NCBI RefSeq assembly: GCF_014648095.1
Contig: NZ_BMQL01000011.1
Location: forward strand, 1-64,000
Direction of reading: 5' to 3'
From: Deinococcus ruber
GTDB taxonomy: Bacteria; Deinococcota; Deinococci; Deinococcales; Deinococcaceae
DNA length: 64,000 bases
The position numbers were made by a program, and so were the translations under genes. The notes under the pieces were generated by a model that worked only from the letters and a program-made list of their open reading frames with translations, searched no databases and was not told the DNA's origin. Shown here piece after piece: positions 7,367 through 17,865 of this stretch (its first letter is position 1; each line of letters starts with the position of its first letter).

Positions 7367-9393
7367 CCGCCATCCGCAAGATCGAACCAGCCGCTGTCTT
7401 AACGGTGATCGAGCATGCGGAGTGGCCCGTCTACGAGGTGTTTTTCCGCACCCGCTATGGACATGCGCCGGACCGTGGGGTTCATTCCGATTACCAGGAG
7501 TTTCGCCGCTCGTTCGTCAACCTCTCCGTCTGGCAGGCTGCCCCCCTGCCTGTTCGAGTGGGACATGCAGGACAGGGCGAGCTGACCACCGTTTCCGCAC
7601 GGGTCAGGCCGTATCTGTATTCCTTCGTCTTTACAGAGGCGCTCCAGCTCGACTGGCCCTGGATCATCGCGGTCAGAACCCATGTGCTCCCCGATTCCTT
7701 GCTGCCCGCCCCGATGCTCACGTTGCTCGCATCGCTGCGAGAATCCGCACATCACCTGGGCTACACCAAGAGCGTGGATCGGAAGATCACGCCGGTGTTG
7801 AAGCGCTTGTACCTTCATTTCGGCGCAACCGCCCTTCAACAGCTGAGCGATGAGCATCTGATCCGTTTTGAAACAGCTCTTGAGACCTTCCGCACCTCCC
7901 CAGACTTCGAGCTGTATTTCGCTTCTGAACAGGACTGGCAGGCGACCAACCATGGATTTCACAGCGCGATGTTCGCCCTGCGGGTGTTGCTCTACCACCG
8001 TGGAACCCTGGCCGCCCTTCCCAAGAAGCGGCCAAAACGTGCGCCCATCCCCGCACCAACCCAGCCGACCCTGCAGTTGCTGGAACGCTACTGTGAGGCC
8101 CGAACGGCTCAACGCGCGGCCCCGAATACAATCGCCAAGTACCGCTATGCCGTCAAACGCTTCCTCCAGTGGCTCAGCGAGGCCTACCCCGCGGTGCAGT
8201 CGTTCGACCAGGTACAGCGAGACCATGCCCTCGCCTACAGCACCTTCCTGGATACCACCCTCTCCTCCCGAACGCATCAGCCGATCTCGTTGGAAACGAA
8301 GATTTCCCGTCTCTCTGATCTGTCCGTCTTCCTGCAGGACGTGAGCGCCTGGGGCTGGGAGGGTGCCCCCAGGCGGCCTTTGCTCGGCCCGCGCGATCTG
8401 CCGAAGCGTCCCAGGAGCATTCCGAGGTACATCCCCGACGACCAGCTTCAGCGCCTGATGCCTGAAATCCACGCACTCACCTGTCCTTTCCAGCGGGCAG
8501 CGCTGCTGATCGCCCGCTGGAGCGGCGCACGCCGGGGGGAGATTCAGACCCTGGATCTGGACTGTCTGGACACCTATCCAGATGGCACACCCAGGCTCCG
8601 CCTCCCGGTGGGGAAAAGCCGGACGGAACGCGTCGTCCCCTTACACCCAGAGGCCGCTGCGGCCATCCGGCAATTGCAAGAGAACGCGCATGACCTGCGG
8701 GGCTTCCGACACCCCACCACCGGCATCGAGTCCAAGCGTCTCTTTGTTCGCAAGGGCCGCATCCTCCATGTCAATTACCTGGTGGAGGCCCCCCTACTCC
8801 AGATCTGCCAAAAGCTCGGCCTGTTGCATCCGAACGGCAATGCCCTCATTACCGCGCACCGGTTCCGACATACGGTGGGGACACAACTGGCGGAAGGTGG
8901 GGCGCGGCTGCATACCATCATGAAAATGCTTGGACATACCAGCACGGAGATGACTCTGGTCTATGCCCACATCAGCGACCGGGCGGTCGTCGAGGATTAT
9001 CAGCGGGTGTTGGGGCCGGGCAGTGTCATTGCCGGAGGATCGATTGCGAAGCAGCTTCAAGCCGGGACGCTCCCAGAGGCTTCAATCGAATGGCTGAAGA
9101 CCAACTTCTTCAAAACGGAGCTGGAACTGGGGCATTGCCTGCGTTTGCCGCAGGAAGGGCCGTGCGAATGCGATCTGTATCTGAACTGTGCCAAGTTCGT
9201 GACCACCGCGACGTACGCGCCCCGGTTGAGAGCACGGCGGCTGCGAGAACTGGAATTGATCGCGGACGCCCGTGCGCGAGGGTGGCCGAGAGAAGTCGAG
9301 CGGCATGAATGCGCGCTCCGGCTGCTTGAAGACTACCTGAGCGCCTTGGACGAGCCGGTCAAGTTGACGGATGACCAACCACTGGAAGACTGA
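7363..9393 (+). CDS. large tyrosine recombinase, TnpB-like, 676 aa
   Basis: The second recombinase has a roughly 230-residue N-terminal extension, a core-binding domain (about 235-335) and a catalytic domain. Catalytic residues are R390 or R391 (SGARRGE), K418, H499-x-x-R502 (TAHRFRHT), H525 (MLGHTS) and Y534 (LVYAH). After the catalytic domain a Cys cluster (HC, CEC and C within about residues 593-617) suggests a zinc-binding tail, as in Tn554 TnpB proteins. The start is set by the ATGA overlap with the preceding gene. The frame continues upstream to 6601, but that part is antisense to nothing and lies inside the first recombinase. No TnpC-like third gene follows. Confidence 0.9.
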   Translation: MTAIRKIEPAAVLTVIEHAEWPVYEVFFRTRYGHAPDRGVHSDYQEFRRSFVNLSVWQAAPLPVRVGHAGQGELTTVSARVRPYLYSFVFTEALQLDWPWIIAVRTHVLPDSLLPAPMLTLLASLRESAHHLGYTKSVDRKITPVLKRLYLHFGATALQQLSDEHLIRFETALETFRTSPDFELYFASEQDWQATNHGFHSAMFALRVLLYHRGTLAALPKKRPKRAPIPAPTQPTLQLLERYCEARTAQRAAPNTIAKYRYAVKRFLQWLSEAYPAVQSFDQVQRDHALAYSTFLDTTLSSRTHQPISLETKISRLSDLSVFLQDVSAWGWEGAPRRPLLGPRDLPKRPRSIPRYIPDDQLQRLMPEIHALTCPFQRAALLIARWSGARRGEIQTLDLDCLDTYPDGTPRLRLPVGKSRTERVVPLHPEAAAAIRQLQENAHDLRGFRHPTTGIESKRLFVRKGRILHVNYLVEAPLLQICQKLGLLHPNGNALITAHRFRHTVGTQLAEGGARLHTIMKMLGHTSTEMTLVYAHISDRAVVEDYQRVLGPGSVIAGGSIAKQLQAGTLPEASIEWLKTNFFKTELELGHCLRLPQEGPCECDLYLNCAKFVTTATYAPRLRARRLRELELIADARARGWPREVERHECALRLLEDYLSALDEPVKLTDDQPLED

Positions 9394-9819
9394 TGGGACA
9401 CGTTCCAGTTTAGAAGCGCTGCTGGTCGCGTACTGACCGAACAGCATGCGACTGTTGGTGGGCGAAGAGCACAGCTCATGAACCTCGCCCAGGCGCTGCT
9501 TTGGCACTGCTAGGCGTGAAACTGGCTGTTCAATGGCATCAGGGGGTTCGCAGGGTATTCAGCGCATCCGGTTCCTGTTGGAAACGATGGATGAGACGAT
9601 GACGCGCTCGGTGACGACAACTGCTGGAGACCGCAGCTGTCGCTGTCATCCGAGCCAGAGGTTCCTGATAGTGATCGTCCTCGGGTGGGCCAGCAGCCCA
9701 TAAGGGCAGCGCTGAGGGCGAACATCCTGCTCAAGCTGAAGGAGGGCATAAGAATGCCCTCTCCAGCAACACGAATTTCGCCCCTTCACATCCGTTTATC
9801 CGAAAACTAGGATGCTTAT
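9394..9819. other. intergenic stretch without a convincing gene
   Basis: About 425 bases follow the recombinase pair. Open frames here are short and have poor composition. A hairpin with arms GAGGGCAT and ATGCCCTC (9742-9761) could terminate transcription, although no U-run follows. The last 40 bases are AT-richer (TTTATCCGAAAACTAGGATGCTTATATG) and probably hold the promoter of the ArsR remnant. A degraded tnpC or element end could lie here but cannot be recognised. Confidence 0.5.
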
Positions 9820-10185
9820 ATGTGACACCACGCCATCTCACCAGACCCCACCTCACAGGATCTGGCACGCGTCACCGAGGTCTTCAAGGCCCTCAGCGAC
9901 CCCACCCGACTTCACCTGATGCTGCTGTTGACGCAGGGAGAAACCAAGGTTTCCACCCTGGTCGACCGCCTCCAGCAACCGCAGAGCACCGTCAGCCGTC
10001 ACCTCACCCTGCTGCGTACCGCCCACCTGGTGCAGACCCGCCGGGAAGCGACCAGCGTGTACTACCGCCTGGCCGATACCCACGTGGCGGAGCTGCTGAC
10101 CCAGGCCTTCAGCCACGCCCAGCATGAACGCCTCGGCCTGCCCGATCATCCCCCACAGGACGCCACGAACGGACGTGTCCGTTGA
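9820..10185 (+). pseudogene. ArsR-family regulator with a stop at codon 2
   Basis: A winged-helix ArsR-type repressor is clearly encoded: VFKALSDPTRLHLMLLLTQG, then the recognition helix region QQPQSTVSRHLTLLRTAHLV and the wing RREATSVYYRLAD. The natural start appears to be the ATG at 9820-9822, but the very next codon is TGA, after which the frame stays open through the whole family domain. A single base change would explain this. Translation from the ATG at 9919 would lose the first helix. Alternatively a non-standard start such as CTG is used. Its end overlaps the downstream transporter start (TTGA), so the pair was an operon. Confidence 0.6.
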
Positions 10186-10961
10186 ACGTCTTTGCGCTGT
10201 TCACGGCCCTGAAGAATCCCCGCTTCGCCCGGCTGTACAGCGCGCAGGCCATCAGCCAGATCGGCGACGCCCTCACCTGGGTCGGCCTGGCGCTGCTGGC
10301 CTACCAGCTCGCTAGGGCAAACGCGGCGGTGGTGCTCGGCACTGCCCTGCCGCTGCGGGTGCTGGCCTTCGTCATCTTCAGCCCACTCGCGGGGGTGGTC
10401 ACTGACCGCATCAACCGCAAATGGCTGCTGATCACCTGCGACTTCGGTCGCGTCCTGGTGAGCGCCTGTCTGCCCTTCGTCCATACGGTGTGGCAGGTGT
10501 ATGTACTGATGTTTGTGCTCAACACTTTCACCGCCTTCTTCACCCCCACCAACCAAGCCACCATCCCGCTGGTGATGGGCCAGGACGACGCCGGCCAGGG
10601 CTTTGCACTCTCCAGCGCCACCACTGAACTGATCAACATCGCCGGGCTGGGTCTGGCAGGCGTGGCGGCGGCGCTGCTCAGCGGGCGCAACCTGTTCTTC
10701 CTGGACGCTGTGACCTTTCTTCTCTCCGGTCTGCTGATTCTGACCCTGCCGTCGCTGCAGGCACAGCAGGGCGAGGTGCAGCGCAGCACCCTGAGCGACA
10801 TCCGCGACGGCACGTCCCGGCTGTGGCGTGACCCGCCGATCCGCTTCGCACTCCTGATGGAACTGGTGGCCGCCATCGCCGGTGCACTGATCCTGGTCGG
10901 CACCGTCACCCACGTGAAAACCGATCTACATCTCGGAGACCCCGCTGGGCCAGCCTTCTGA
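10182..10961 (+). pseudogene. truncated MFS efflux transporter, 259 aa
   Basis: The N-terminal 250 residues are a typical major facilitator: first helix FARLYSAQAISQIGDALTWVG, the loop GVVTDRINRKWLL matching the MFS DRxxR/K signature, then about seven membrane helices. Family members have about 400 residues and twelve helices. This one stops abruptly after VKTDLHLGDPAGPAF in the middle of the eighth segment. The C-terminal half is absent downstream, so this is a deletion breakpoint and not a frameshift. It starts with TTG overlapping the ArsR stop. It is probably non-functional. Confidence 0.75.
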
Positions 10962-11054
10962 GTCGCCGATACCCCTATCCGCCGGATCATTGTGAATCCC
11001 GACGGATGAGGCCGCGCGGGGACGGATGTTCGGCACTTCAATGTCAGATCCTTG

Positions 11055-11939
11055 CTACACCAGAAACGTGAAAAAGACCCGGACGGCCCGGGACAGCAGT
11101 TCCTCCTCGGCGCTCACGATGCTCAAGTCGCGTTCGAGTCCGGGCAGCTCCAGTGCCGGGCAGAGCAGCCGTCCGGCGTCCACGTCGCGCCGCACACTCG
11201 CTTCCGAGAGAAAGGCCGCACCCAGCCCTGAGATGACGGCTTCCTTCACCGCTTCCGTCCCGGTCAGGGTCAATACCTCGCGCGTCTGAATGCCTGCCCG
11301 TTCCAACGCCCGTTTGGCCACTTCCCGCGTCCCTGACCCAGGCTCACGCCAGATCACCCCCACACCCTGTAGGGCGTCTGGACTCAGCGACGTTCGGGCC
11401 GCGAACGGGTGGCCGGGGGCCACCACCAGCCGCAGCGTGTCGCGCCGGAACACCTGCTGCTTCAGGTCGAGGGGCAGGCCGCTGACCGGGCCTTCGATCA
11501 GGGCCAGTTCGCACTTCTGACCCAGCAGCAGGTCCATCACGTCCTGGGTGTTGCCCTGCTGGACGTGGAGGACGACGTTCGGGAAGCGGGCATGGTAGGC
11601 GGCCAGCACGCCCGGCAGGATGGTGGCCGCGATGGTGCTGCTGGCCGCGATGGTGAGTGTGCCGAGGTTCAGCCCGTGCAGATCGGCGGCGTATTGCCGG
11701 GCTCCCTCCAGCGCCCGTGAAGTGGCCATGGCATAGGGGAGCAGCCCTTCTCCGGCGGGGGTGAGTCGGACGCCGTAACGGTGCCGGGTCAGCAGCGGCT
11801 CCCCGACCGCCTGGGTGAGCAGCTTGATCTGGTTGGATACGGCAGGTTGGGTCAGATTGAGCTCTCCAGCAGCGGTACTGAGGTTACCCAGGCGGGCCAC
11901 GCGAATGAAGGTCAGCAGGTGGTCGGGATTGATCGCCAT
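11055..11939 (-). CDS. LysR-family transcriptional regulator, 294 aa
   Basis: The N-terminal winged HTH is evident (HLLTFIRVARLGNLSTAAGELNLTQPAVSNQIKLL), followed by a periplasmic-binding-protein-like effector domain (about 90-294) with ...GTLTIAASSTIAATILPGVLAAYHARFP. It resembles CysB/CbbR-type LysR proteins. It is transcribed divergently from the TDT-family transporter gene, the usual arrangement for a LysR regulator and its target, so it may sense a sulfur oxyanion. An alternative ATG lies at 11954. The 11940-12019 intergenic region is AT-rich and contains ATATACACTATAT, a plausible operator/promoter region. Confidence 0.88.
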   Translation of the reverse strand: MAINPDHLLTFIRVARLGNLSTAAGELNLTQPAVSNQIKLLTQAVGEPLLTRHRYGVRLTPAGEGLLPYAMATSRALEGARQYAADLHGLNLGTLTIAASSTIAATILPGVLAAYHARFPNVVLHVQQGNTQDVMDLLLGQKCELALIEGPVSGLPLDLKQQVFRRDTLRLVVAPGHPFAARTSLSPDALQGVGVIWREPGSGTREVAKRALERAGIQTREVLTLTGTEAVKEAVISGLGAAFLSEASVRRDVDAGRLLCPALELPGLERDLSIVSAEEELLSRAVRVFFTFLV

Positions 11940-12019
11940 CCTTAAGATATACACTATATTTGGGTTAATATAAAGAACTCGTATTTGAGTTCATGCTTCG
12001 GGACATTTACCCTTGGGGC

Positions 12020-13168
12020 ATGACCACCTCCCACCCTTCCGCTCACCGCCCGCTCAACCGGCTGGCGGCCCCCACCGAGGCGATCCGGGGCTTCACGCCC
12101 AACTGGTTCACCGCCTGCATGGGTACCGGCATCGTGTCGCTGATGCTGCCCAAACTGCCCCTGCCCGGCACGGCGGCAGTGGGAGAAGGGCTGTGGGTGC
12201 TCAACATGGTGCTGTTCACCGTCTTTACCCTGATGTCAGTGGCCCGCATGCTGATGTACCCCGCTGATAGCCGTGCCACCCTGCACCATCCGGTGCAGAG
12301 CATGTTCCTGGGCGCCATCCCGATGGGGCTCGCCACCATCATCAACGGCTTCATCACCTTCGGCCTGCCGCAGTGGGGTCAGGAGGCGGCCACTCTCGCT
12401 TCGCAGCTCTGGGTCTTCGACGCGTTGCTCTCCGCGGCGATCGGGCTGTTCGTGCCGTACCTGATGTTCACCCGCCAGGACCACGCGCTCGACAAGATGA
12501 CGGCCGTCTGGCTGCTGCCAGTGGTGGCCTCGGAGGTGGCGGCCGCCAGCGCCGGGCTGATCGCGCCGCACCTGAATATCGCCACTGCCGAACTCCTGGT
12601 CTACTCCGGCTACGTGCTGTTCGCGCTCTCGGTGCCGCTGGCCCTGATGATCATCACCGTCCTGGTGCTGCGCCTCGCTCAACACAAGCTGCCGGGGGCC
12701 GAGCTGGGCGTGAGCATGTTCCTGCCGCTGGGGCCGCTCGGCACCGGCGCACTGGCCCTGCTGCAACTCGGTGAGGCCGCGCCCCGGGTACTGGCGGCTC
12801 AGGGCCTCGGCGAACTCGCTCCGGTGGCGGTTGGCCTGGGGCTGGTGGGCGGCGTGATGCTGTGGGGCTTCGGCGCGTGGTGGCTGGCCCTGGCGACCCT
12901 GACGACCGTCCGCTTCCTGAAGCGCGGCCTGCCGTTCAACCTCGGCTGGTGGGGCTTCACCTTCCCGCTGGGCGTGTTCACCGCCGCCACCTTCGGCCTC
13001 GCCGCCCTGACCCACATGGCCTTCTTCCTCACCCTCGGGCACGGGCTGGTCGTCGTTCTCGCGGCCCTCTGGCTGCTCGTCACCGCCCGCACCGCCCACG
13101 GGGCGTGGCACGGCCACCTGTTCCAGACCCCTGCCCTCTCGAAGGAAACCGGCCTGCCCAGAGCCTGA
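12020..13168 (+). CDS. TDT-family (TehA/SSU1-like) transporter, probable sulfite exporter
   Basis: A ten-helix membrane protein of the tellurite-resistance/dicarboxylate transporter family, which includes the SSU1-type sulfite pumps. It opens with FTPNWFTACMGTGIVSLML, the conserved first helix of the family, and shows hydrophobic segments throughout to about residue 370. The sulfite dehydrogenase genes lie just downstream, so sulfite (or another sulfur oxyanion) is the likeliest substrate; tellurite or C4-acids are alternatives. Starts at 11993 (MLRDIYPWG) or 12020 are both possible. The later one leaves a normal-length leader after the AT-rich promoter region. A strong hairpin terminator follows at 13175. 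Confidence 0.85.
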   Translation: MTTSHPSAHRPLNRLAAPTEAIRGFTPNWFTACMGTGIVSLMLPKLPLPGTAAVGEGLWVLNMVLFTVFTLMSVARMLMYPADSRATLHHPVQSMFLGAIPMGLATIINGFITFGLPQWGQEAATLASQLWVFDALLSAAIGLFVPYLMFTRQDHALDKMTAVWLLPVVASEVAAASAGLIAPHLNIATAELLVYSGYVLFALSVPLALMIITVLVLRLAQHKLPGAELGVSMFLPLGPLGTGALALLQLGEAAPRVLAAQGLGELAPVAVGLGLVGGVMLWGFGAWWLALATLTTVRFLKRGLPFNLGWWGFTFPLGVFTAATFGLAALTHMAFFLTLGHGLVVVLAALWLLVTARTAHGAWHGHLFQTPALSKETGLPRA

Positions 13169-13174
13169 GTGCCC

Positions 13175-13209
13175 AGCGTGCAGACTCCCGAATCGGAAGT
13201 CTGCACGCT
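13175..13209 (+). terminator. intrinsic terminator after the transporter gene
   Basis: A twelve-base perfect stem (AGCGTGCAGACT and AGTCTGCACGCT) with an 11-base loop is followed by TTTCG. It lies seven bases after the transporter stop, separating it from the sulfite dehydrogenase operon. Confidence 0.75.
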
Positions 13210-13324
13210 TTCGCAACTGCTCATCAAGCCTGCTGGAAACGATCAGAACGATACACTCTGTCTGAACCTTCAAATTTCAGTTCAGCCTGCGTTCCCCGCC
13301 CTCTCCCGCCCGACCGGAGGTTCC

Positions 13325-14617
<1,293 letters not shown>

Positions 14618-14626
14618 GGGAGACGT

Positions 14627-15661
14627 ATGAAACAACCCTACCTGCTGGGCCTGCTGATTCCGCTGGGCGCGCTCGCCATCGCCGTTCCGCTGGTCGCCAT
14701 GACCTTCACGCCCGACACTTCGCCGTTGCCCGCCTCGTCGTCCGCCGCCGTGCCCGCAAGGACGACCATTGAACTCGCTTCTGCGAAAAGTGCATCTGCA
14801 GCAGTTTCCGCACCTTCTGCCTCCAGCCCTACAGGAGACTCGATCCCTGTGCAGTACGCCGATCAGATGCGCGGCGCGATCGATCAGGCCGCCGCCACGC
14901 CCTACACCACCGACGCCAGCTACTCCATCGGCACGATCCCACAGGACACCCCGCCGCTGATTGAGGGCCAGGGGGTGGAACTCGTCCGCACCAACTGCAG
15001 CGTGTGCCACGCCACCACCTTCATCTCGTCTCAGCCGCCGCTGCCGGGCAGCACCTGGCACGACGAGGTCTATAAGATGAAGGAGAAGTACGGTGCGACC
15101 TTCATCAGCGACGACAGTGCCAACAAGATCATCGCCTACCTGAGCGCCCATTACACTCCGGAAACCCACAAGCCTGGAAGCACCAGTGAAGCGCCCGCCT
15201 CTTCAGCAGTGACTGCACCGCTGGCCGTCAAGCCTGCTTCCAAGCCCAGTACAGCCACTTCTGCTGCGCCAGTCGCCAGCACGGTGGACGGAGCGAAGGT
15301 CTACGCCGCGAACTGCGCCTCCTGCCACGGCGCGGCGGGGGCGGGGGTGCCCGGAGCGTTTCCGCCGCTGGCCGGAAACACCGCCATTGCCGGCGACGGC
15401 AAGTACATCTCGGACGTGCTGCTGTACGGGCTTCAGGGCAAGATCGTTGCCAAGGGCCAGCCGTACAACGGGGTGATGCCTGCCTGGGCCGCGCAGCTCA
15501 ACGACGCCCAGATCGCGGCGGTGGCGACGCACGTCCGCAGCACGTGGGGCAACAAGGGCAGTGCCGTACGTGCTTCGACCGTCAAGACCGAGCGCAGCGC
15601 ACCCAAAACCGCCGCGCAGATCCTGAAGGAACGTCCTCAGTCAGACAGCGGCACAAAGTAG
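14627..15661 (+). CDS. sorB: c-type cytochrome electron acceptor (SorB-like), 344 aa
   Basis: The protein has an N-terminal membrane anchor or signal ([20 protein letters not shown]). An Ala/Ser/Pro-rich linker leads to two separate cytochrome c domains, with heme motifs C124-SV-C127-H128 and C230-AS-C233-H234. A second Ser/Ala linker (about 185-220) separates them. It would accept electrons from SorA and pass them to the respiratory chain. Family SorB subunits are often single-heme and near 100 residues, so this two-domain, membrane-tethered version is larger than usual. It lies in an operon with sorA, and AGGGAGA precedes the ATG. Confidence 0.85.
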   Translation: MKQPYLLGLLIPLGALAIAVPLVAMTFTPDTSPLPASSSAAVPARTTIELASAKSASAAVSAPSASSPTGDSIPVQYADQMRGAIDQAAATPYTTDASYSIGTIPQDTPPLIEGQGVELVRTNCSVCHATTFISSQPPLPGSTWHDEVYKMKEKYGATFISDDSANKIIAYLSAHYTPETHKPGSTSEAPASSAVTAPLAVKPASKPSTATSAAPVASTVDGAKVYAANCASCHGAAGAGVPGAFPPLAGNTAIAGDGKYISDVLLYGLQGKIVAKGQPYNGVMPAWAAQLNDAQIAAVATHVRSTWGNKGSAVRASTVKTERSAPKTAAQILKERPQSDSGTK

Positions 15662-15757
15662 ACTGGGCAGTAGTAGACCCCTCAGCCAATTTATCCTCGA
15701 CTGCTCGGAGCTGAACGCCCGAGTCGGAAGGCCATCCGTGGCCACAGGAGACGAACC

Positions 15758-16186
15758 ATGACCCTGCAGGAACCCCACCGCCCCAGGATGCTGGCGTCGT
15801 TCGTGAACCACATGATCGGCGTGCTGGACGACCCCGATCAGGCTGAGGCCGCCTTACAAGCCCTGATGGCCGAGGAGCACTTCACCGAGCACGACATCGA
15901 GCTGCTGTCCGGCGAGGCGGGACAGGACCGCCTGGATTTCACGGGTGAGCGGCACGGCCTGCTGGCCCGTCTGAGACGGCAGATTCAGAAGCTGACCGAT
16001 GAGTACGAGCACGCCCGCCGCTACGAGGACGAATTGCTGCGGGGCCGATATCTGGTGGTCGTCCACGTCAGCCGAGAGGAACAGGCAAGGCGGGTCTGCC
16101 ACCTGCTGCGGTCGCACGGCGGGCATTTCATCCACTACTACGGGCCGTACATCGTCCAGCAGTTCTGCCCTGATCTGGACGCCTGA
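15758..16186 (+). CDS. hypothetical protein, general-stress (YflT-like) fold, 142 aa
   Basis: A soluble protein starting with a ferredoxin-like pattern (VNHMIGVLDDPDQAEAALQAL), a helical amphipathic middle (ARLRRQIQKLTDEYEHARRYEDELL) and a final beta-alpha-beta part (GRYLVVVHVSREEQARRVCHLLRSHGGHFIHYYGPYIV). This pattern is common in small stress-response proteins that regulate through paired ferredoxin-like domains. It has a CAGGAG site before the ATG. It is followed 18 bases later by a response regulator, suggesting an operon. The functional assignment is tentative. Confidence 0.7.
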   Translation: MTLQEPHRPRMLASFVNHMIGVLDDPDQAEAALQALMAEEHFTEHDIELLSGEAGQDRLDFTGERHGLLARLRRQIQKLTDEYEHARRYEDELLRGRYLVVVHVSREEQARRVCHLLRSHGGHFIHYYGPYIVQQFCPDLDA

Positions 16187-16204
16187 GACAGCGGGAGGCC
16201 GACC

Positions 16205-16849
16205 ATGATGACGGAACGAGCAGTGGGAGCGGCCCAGATCCGGGTGATGATCGTCGATGACCACGCCCTGTTCCGCCAGGGGGTCGGGCGCCTCCTCGAA
16301 GCCGCTGGGATGAGGGTGATCGCCGGGGCCAGAGATGGCCGGGAAGGGATCCGGTTCGCGGCCAGTCTGCGCCCGGACGTGACGCTGATCGACCTGGACA
16401 TGCCCGGTCTGAGCGGCGTGCAGACCATCCAGGCCACCCTGCAGATTCGGCCTGTGAGCCGGATCATTGCCCTGGCATCGTCCGCCGATCCGCTCGAGTC
16501 GTTCAGGGCGAGGGAGGCGGGCGCGAAGGGGTGCCTCACCAAGACAGCCAGAGGGGACGAGCTGGTGAGTCTGATCCGGCAGGTTCACGCGGGCGAACCG
16601 GTGCTGGACGACACACGGCCCACGAGGGTGGCTGCTCCAGACACTGCCGTTCCACTGAGCATCCGGGAGTGCGAGTTGCTCCGGCTGGTGGCCGAGGGCC
16701 TGGGGAACCACGAGATTGCCCAGCGCCTGAGCGTGTCCGAGAAGACCATCCGCAACCGCATGTCGCAGACGTTCGCCACCCTCAAAGTACACAACCGCAC
16801 GCAGGCCGCCGTGTACGCCCTCAGAACGGGCATCGCCGCGCTGCGCTGA
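16205..16849 (+). CDS. NarL/FixJ-type response regulator, 214 aa
   Basis: The receiver domain (about 12-130) has the acidic pocket VDDH (18-20), the phosphoacceptor D63 in LIDLDMPG and a Lys equivalent near LTKTA. A LuxR-type HTH (about 148-205) follows: LSIRECELLRLVAEGLGNHEIAQRL then SEKTIRNRMSQTFATLK. It would bind DNA after phosphorylation by a histidine kinase, but no kinase gene is nearby, so it is an orphan. GGGAGG precedes the double ATG. It probably shares a transcript with the 15758 gene. Confidence 0.9.
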   Translation: MMTERAVGAAQIRVMIVDDHALFRQGVGRLLEAAGMRVIAGARDGREGIRFAASLRPDVTLIDLDMPGLSGVQTIQATLQIRPVSRIIALASSADPLESFRAREAGAKGCLTKTARGDELVSLIRQVHAGEPVLDDTRPTRVAAPDTAVPLSIRECELLRLVAEGLGNHEIAQRLSVSEKTIRNRMSQTFATLKVHNRTQAAVYALRTGIAALR

Positions 16850-16875
16850 ATCCGGAGGCGCAGTCAGGTGGGCGT

Positions 16876-17715
16876 TCAGCGTACCCGGATTGTCCACAGG
16901 TGCCCGCTCGGCTGGTCTGCCACCGGCTCACCCCGAACGACGACCAGCGTCTTACCGTCTGGACTCCAGGCCGGAAAGCTGTGCGGATCACCGTCCGTGA
17001 CCTGCTGACGATCCGTGCCGTCCATCCTCATCACCCAGACCTGGGAGGCTCCGGAGTGCGCACACGAGAACGCCACCCACTGCCCGTCCGGGGACGGGAA
17101 CGGGGTGACATAGGTGGTGCCCTCGTCTTCAGGGCTGAGGCAGACCCGCCGCGCTCCAGGCCCGGTGGGCTGGAGGTAGATCAGGTTCTTCCCGTCTTTC
17201 TGAGCGTGATACACGAACGACCCGGCGTCCGAGAGCAGCCAGGGCTGATCCTGCACGCCCGCTGCATCTGTGAGCTGGCGCATGTCTCCGTTGGCGTCAC
17301 GCCGATGCACATGAAACGTCTGCCCCTGCGTCTGCTGGAAGTACAGCAGCGTCCGCCGGTCGGTGGCGGCGACACTCGGACCGTGGCAGGCCTGGAAAGA
17401 CTCCACCAGCAGCGTAACGGTTCCGTTTAACAGGTTGCAGCGCCAGAGGGCCGGTCGTCCGCTCCGGTCGCTGACGAAGGCGAAGTCGTTCAGGCTGAAG
17501 AAGGCTGGACGCCCGGTGGCGTTGGTTCCCGGCAGGTTGCAGAGCGTCAGCTCGGTCAGCTCCGACCCGTCCGCCAGCACCTGATAGAGTCCGCGCGTTC
17601 CCCCCAGCAGGCGCTCAAAGATCACCCCCGCGCTGTCCGGCGTCCAGTTGGGGCGAACGTCCACGCCAGGCCCAGAGGTCAACTGGACGGCAGGGCCGAA
17701 GGTGAGCGTGGTCAT
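16876..17715 (-). CDS. TolB-like WD40/PD40 beta-propeller protein, 279 aa
   Basis: The protein has repeated PD40-type blades: RPNWTPDSAGVIFE, YVTPFPSPDGQWVAFSC and FPAWSPDGKTLVVVRG, each followed by strand-forming residues. This is the TolB-propeller pattern, about five or six blades in a short protein. No signal peptide is visible, so it may be cytoplasmic or secreted by another route. It stands alone, convergent with the response regulator gene. The role is unknown; binding or sensing is usual for this fold. Confidence 0.75.
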   Translation of the reverse strand: MTTLTFGPAVQLTSGPGVDVRPNWTPDSAGVIFERLLGGTRGLYQVLADGSELTELTLCNLPGTNATGRPAFFSLNDFAFVSDRSGRPALWRCNLLNGTVTLLVESFQACHGPSVAATDRRTLLYFQQTQGQTFHVHRRDANGDMRQLTDAAGVQDQPWLLSDAGSFVYHAQKDGKNLIYLQPTGPGARRVCLSPEDEGTTYVTPFPSPDGQWVAFSCAHSGASQVWVMRMDGTDRQQVTDGDPHSFPAWSPDGKTLVVVRGEPVADQPSGHLWTIRVR

Positions 17716-17803
17716 GGAACAAGCCTACCGACCGAGGGCTGCCGCAGGGTTGGCGCTCCTTCATCAAGCCTCTCTGGTCAGTGGTCAGGCGTTTTATCAG
17801 CAG

Positions 17804-17839
17804 GCAGGGGCCACTCACCATCAAGTGAATGGCCCCTGC
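17804..17839 (-). terminator. terminator hairpin of the copper/surface-protein operon
   Basis: Arms GCAGGGGCCA and TGGCCCCTGC enclose an inner loop with a further CACT/AGTG pairing. It is located 27 bases beyond the stop of the 17866 gene on the minus strand. Confidence 0.65.
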
Positions 17840-17865
17840 TCGATGTTGCCTCCTCAGTTCCTTCT

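Noticed and set aside
10146..10913. Minus-strand open frame opposite the MFS gene
   Set aside because: Antisense shadow rich in Gln, Gly and Arg with no plausible start context.
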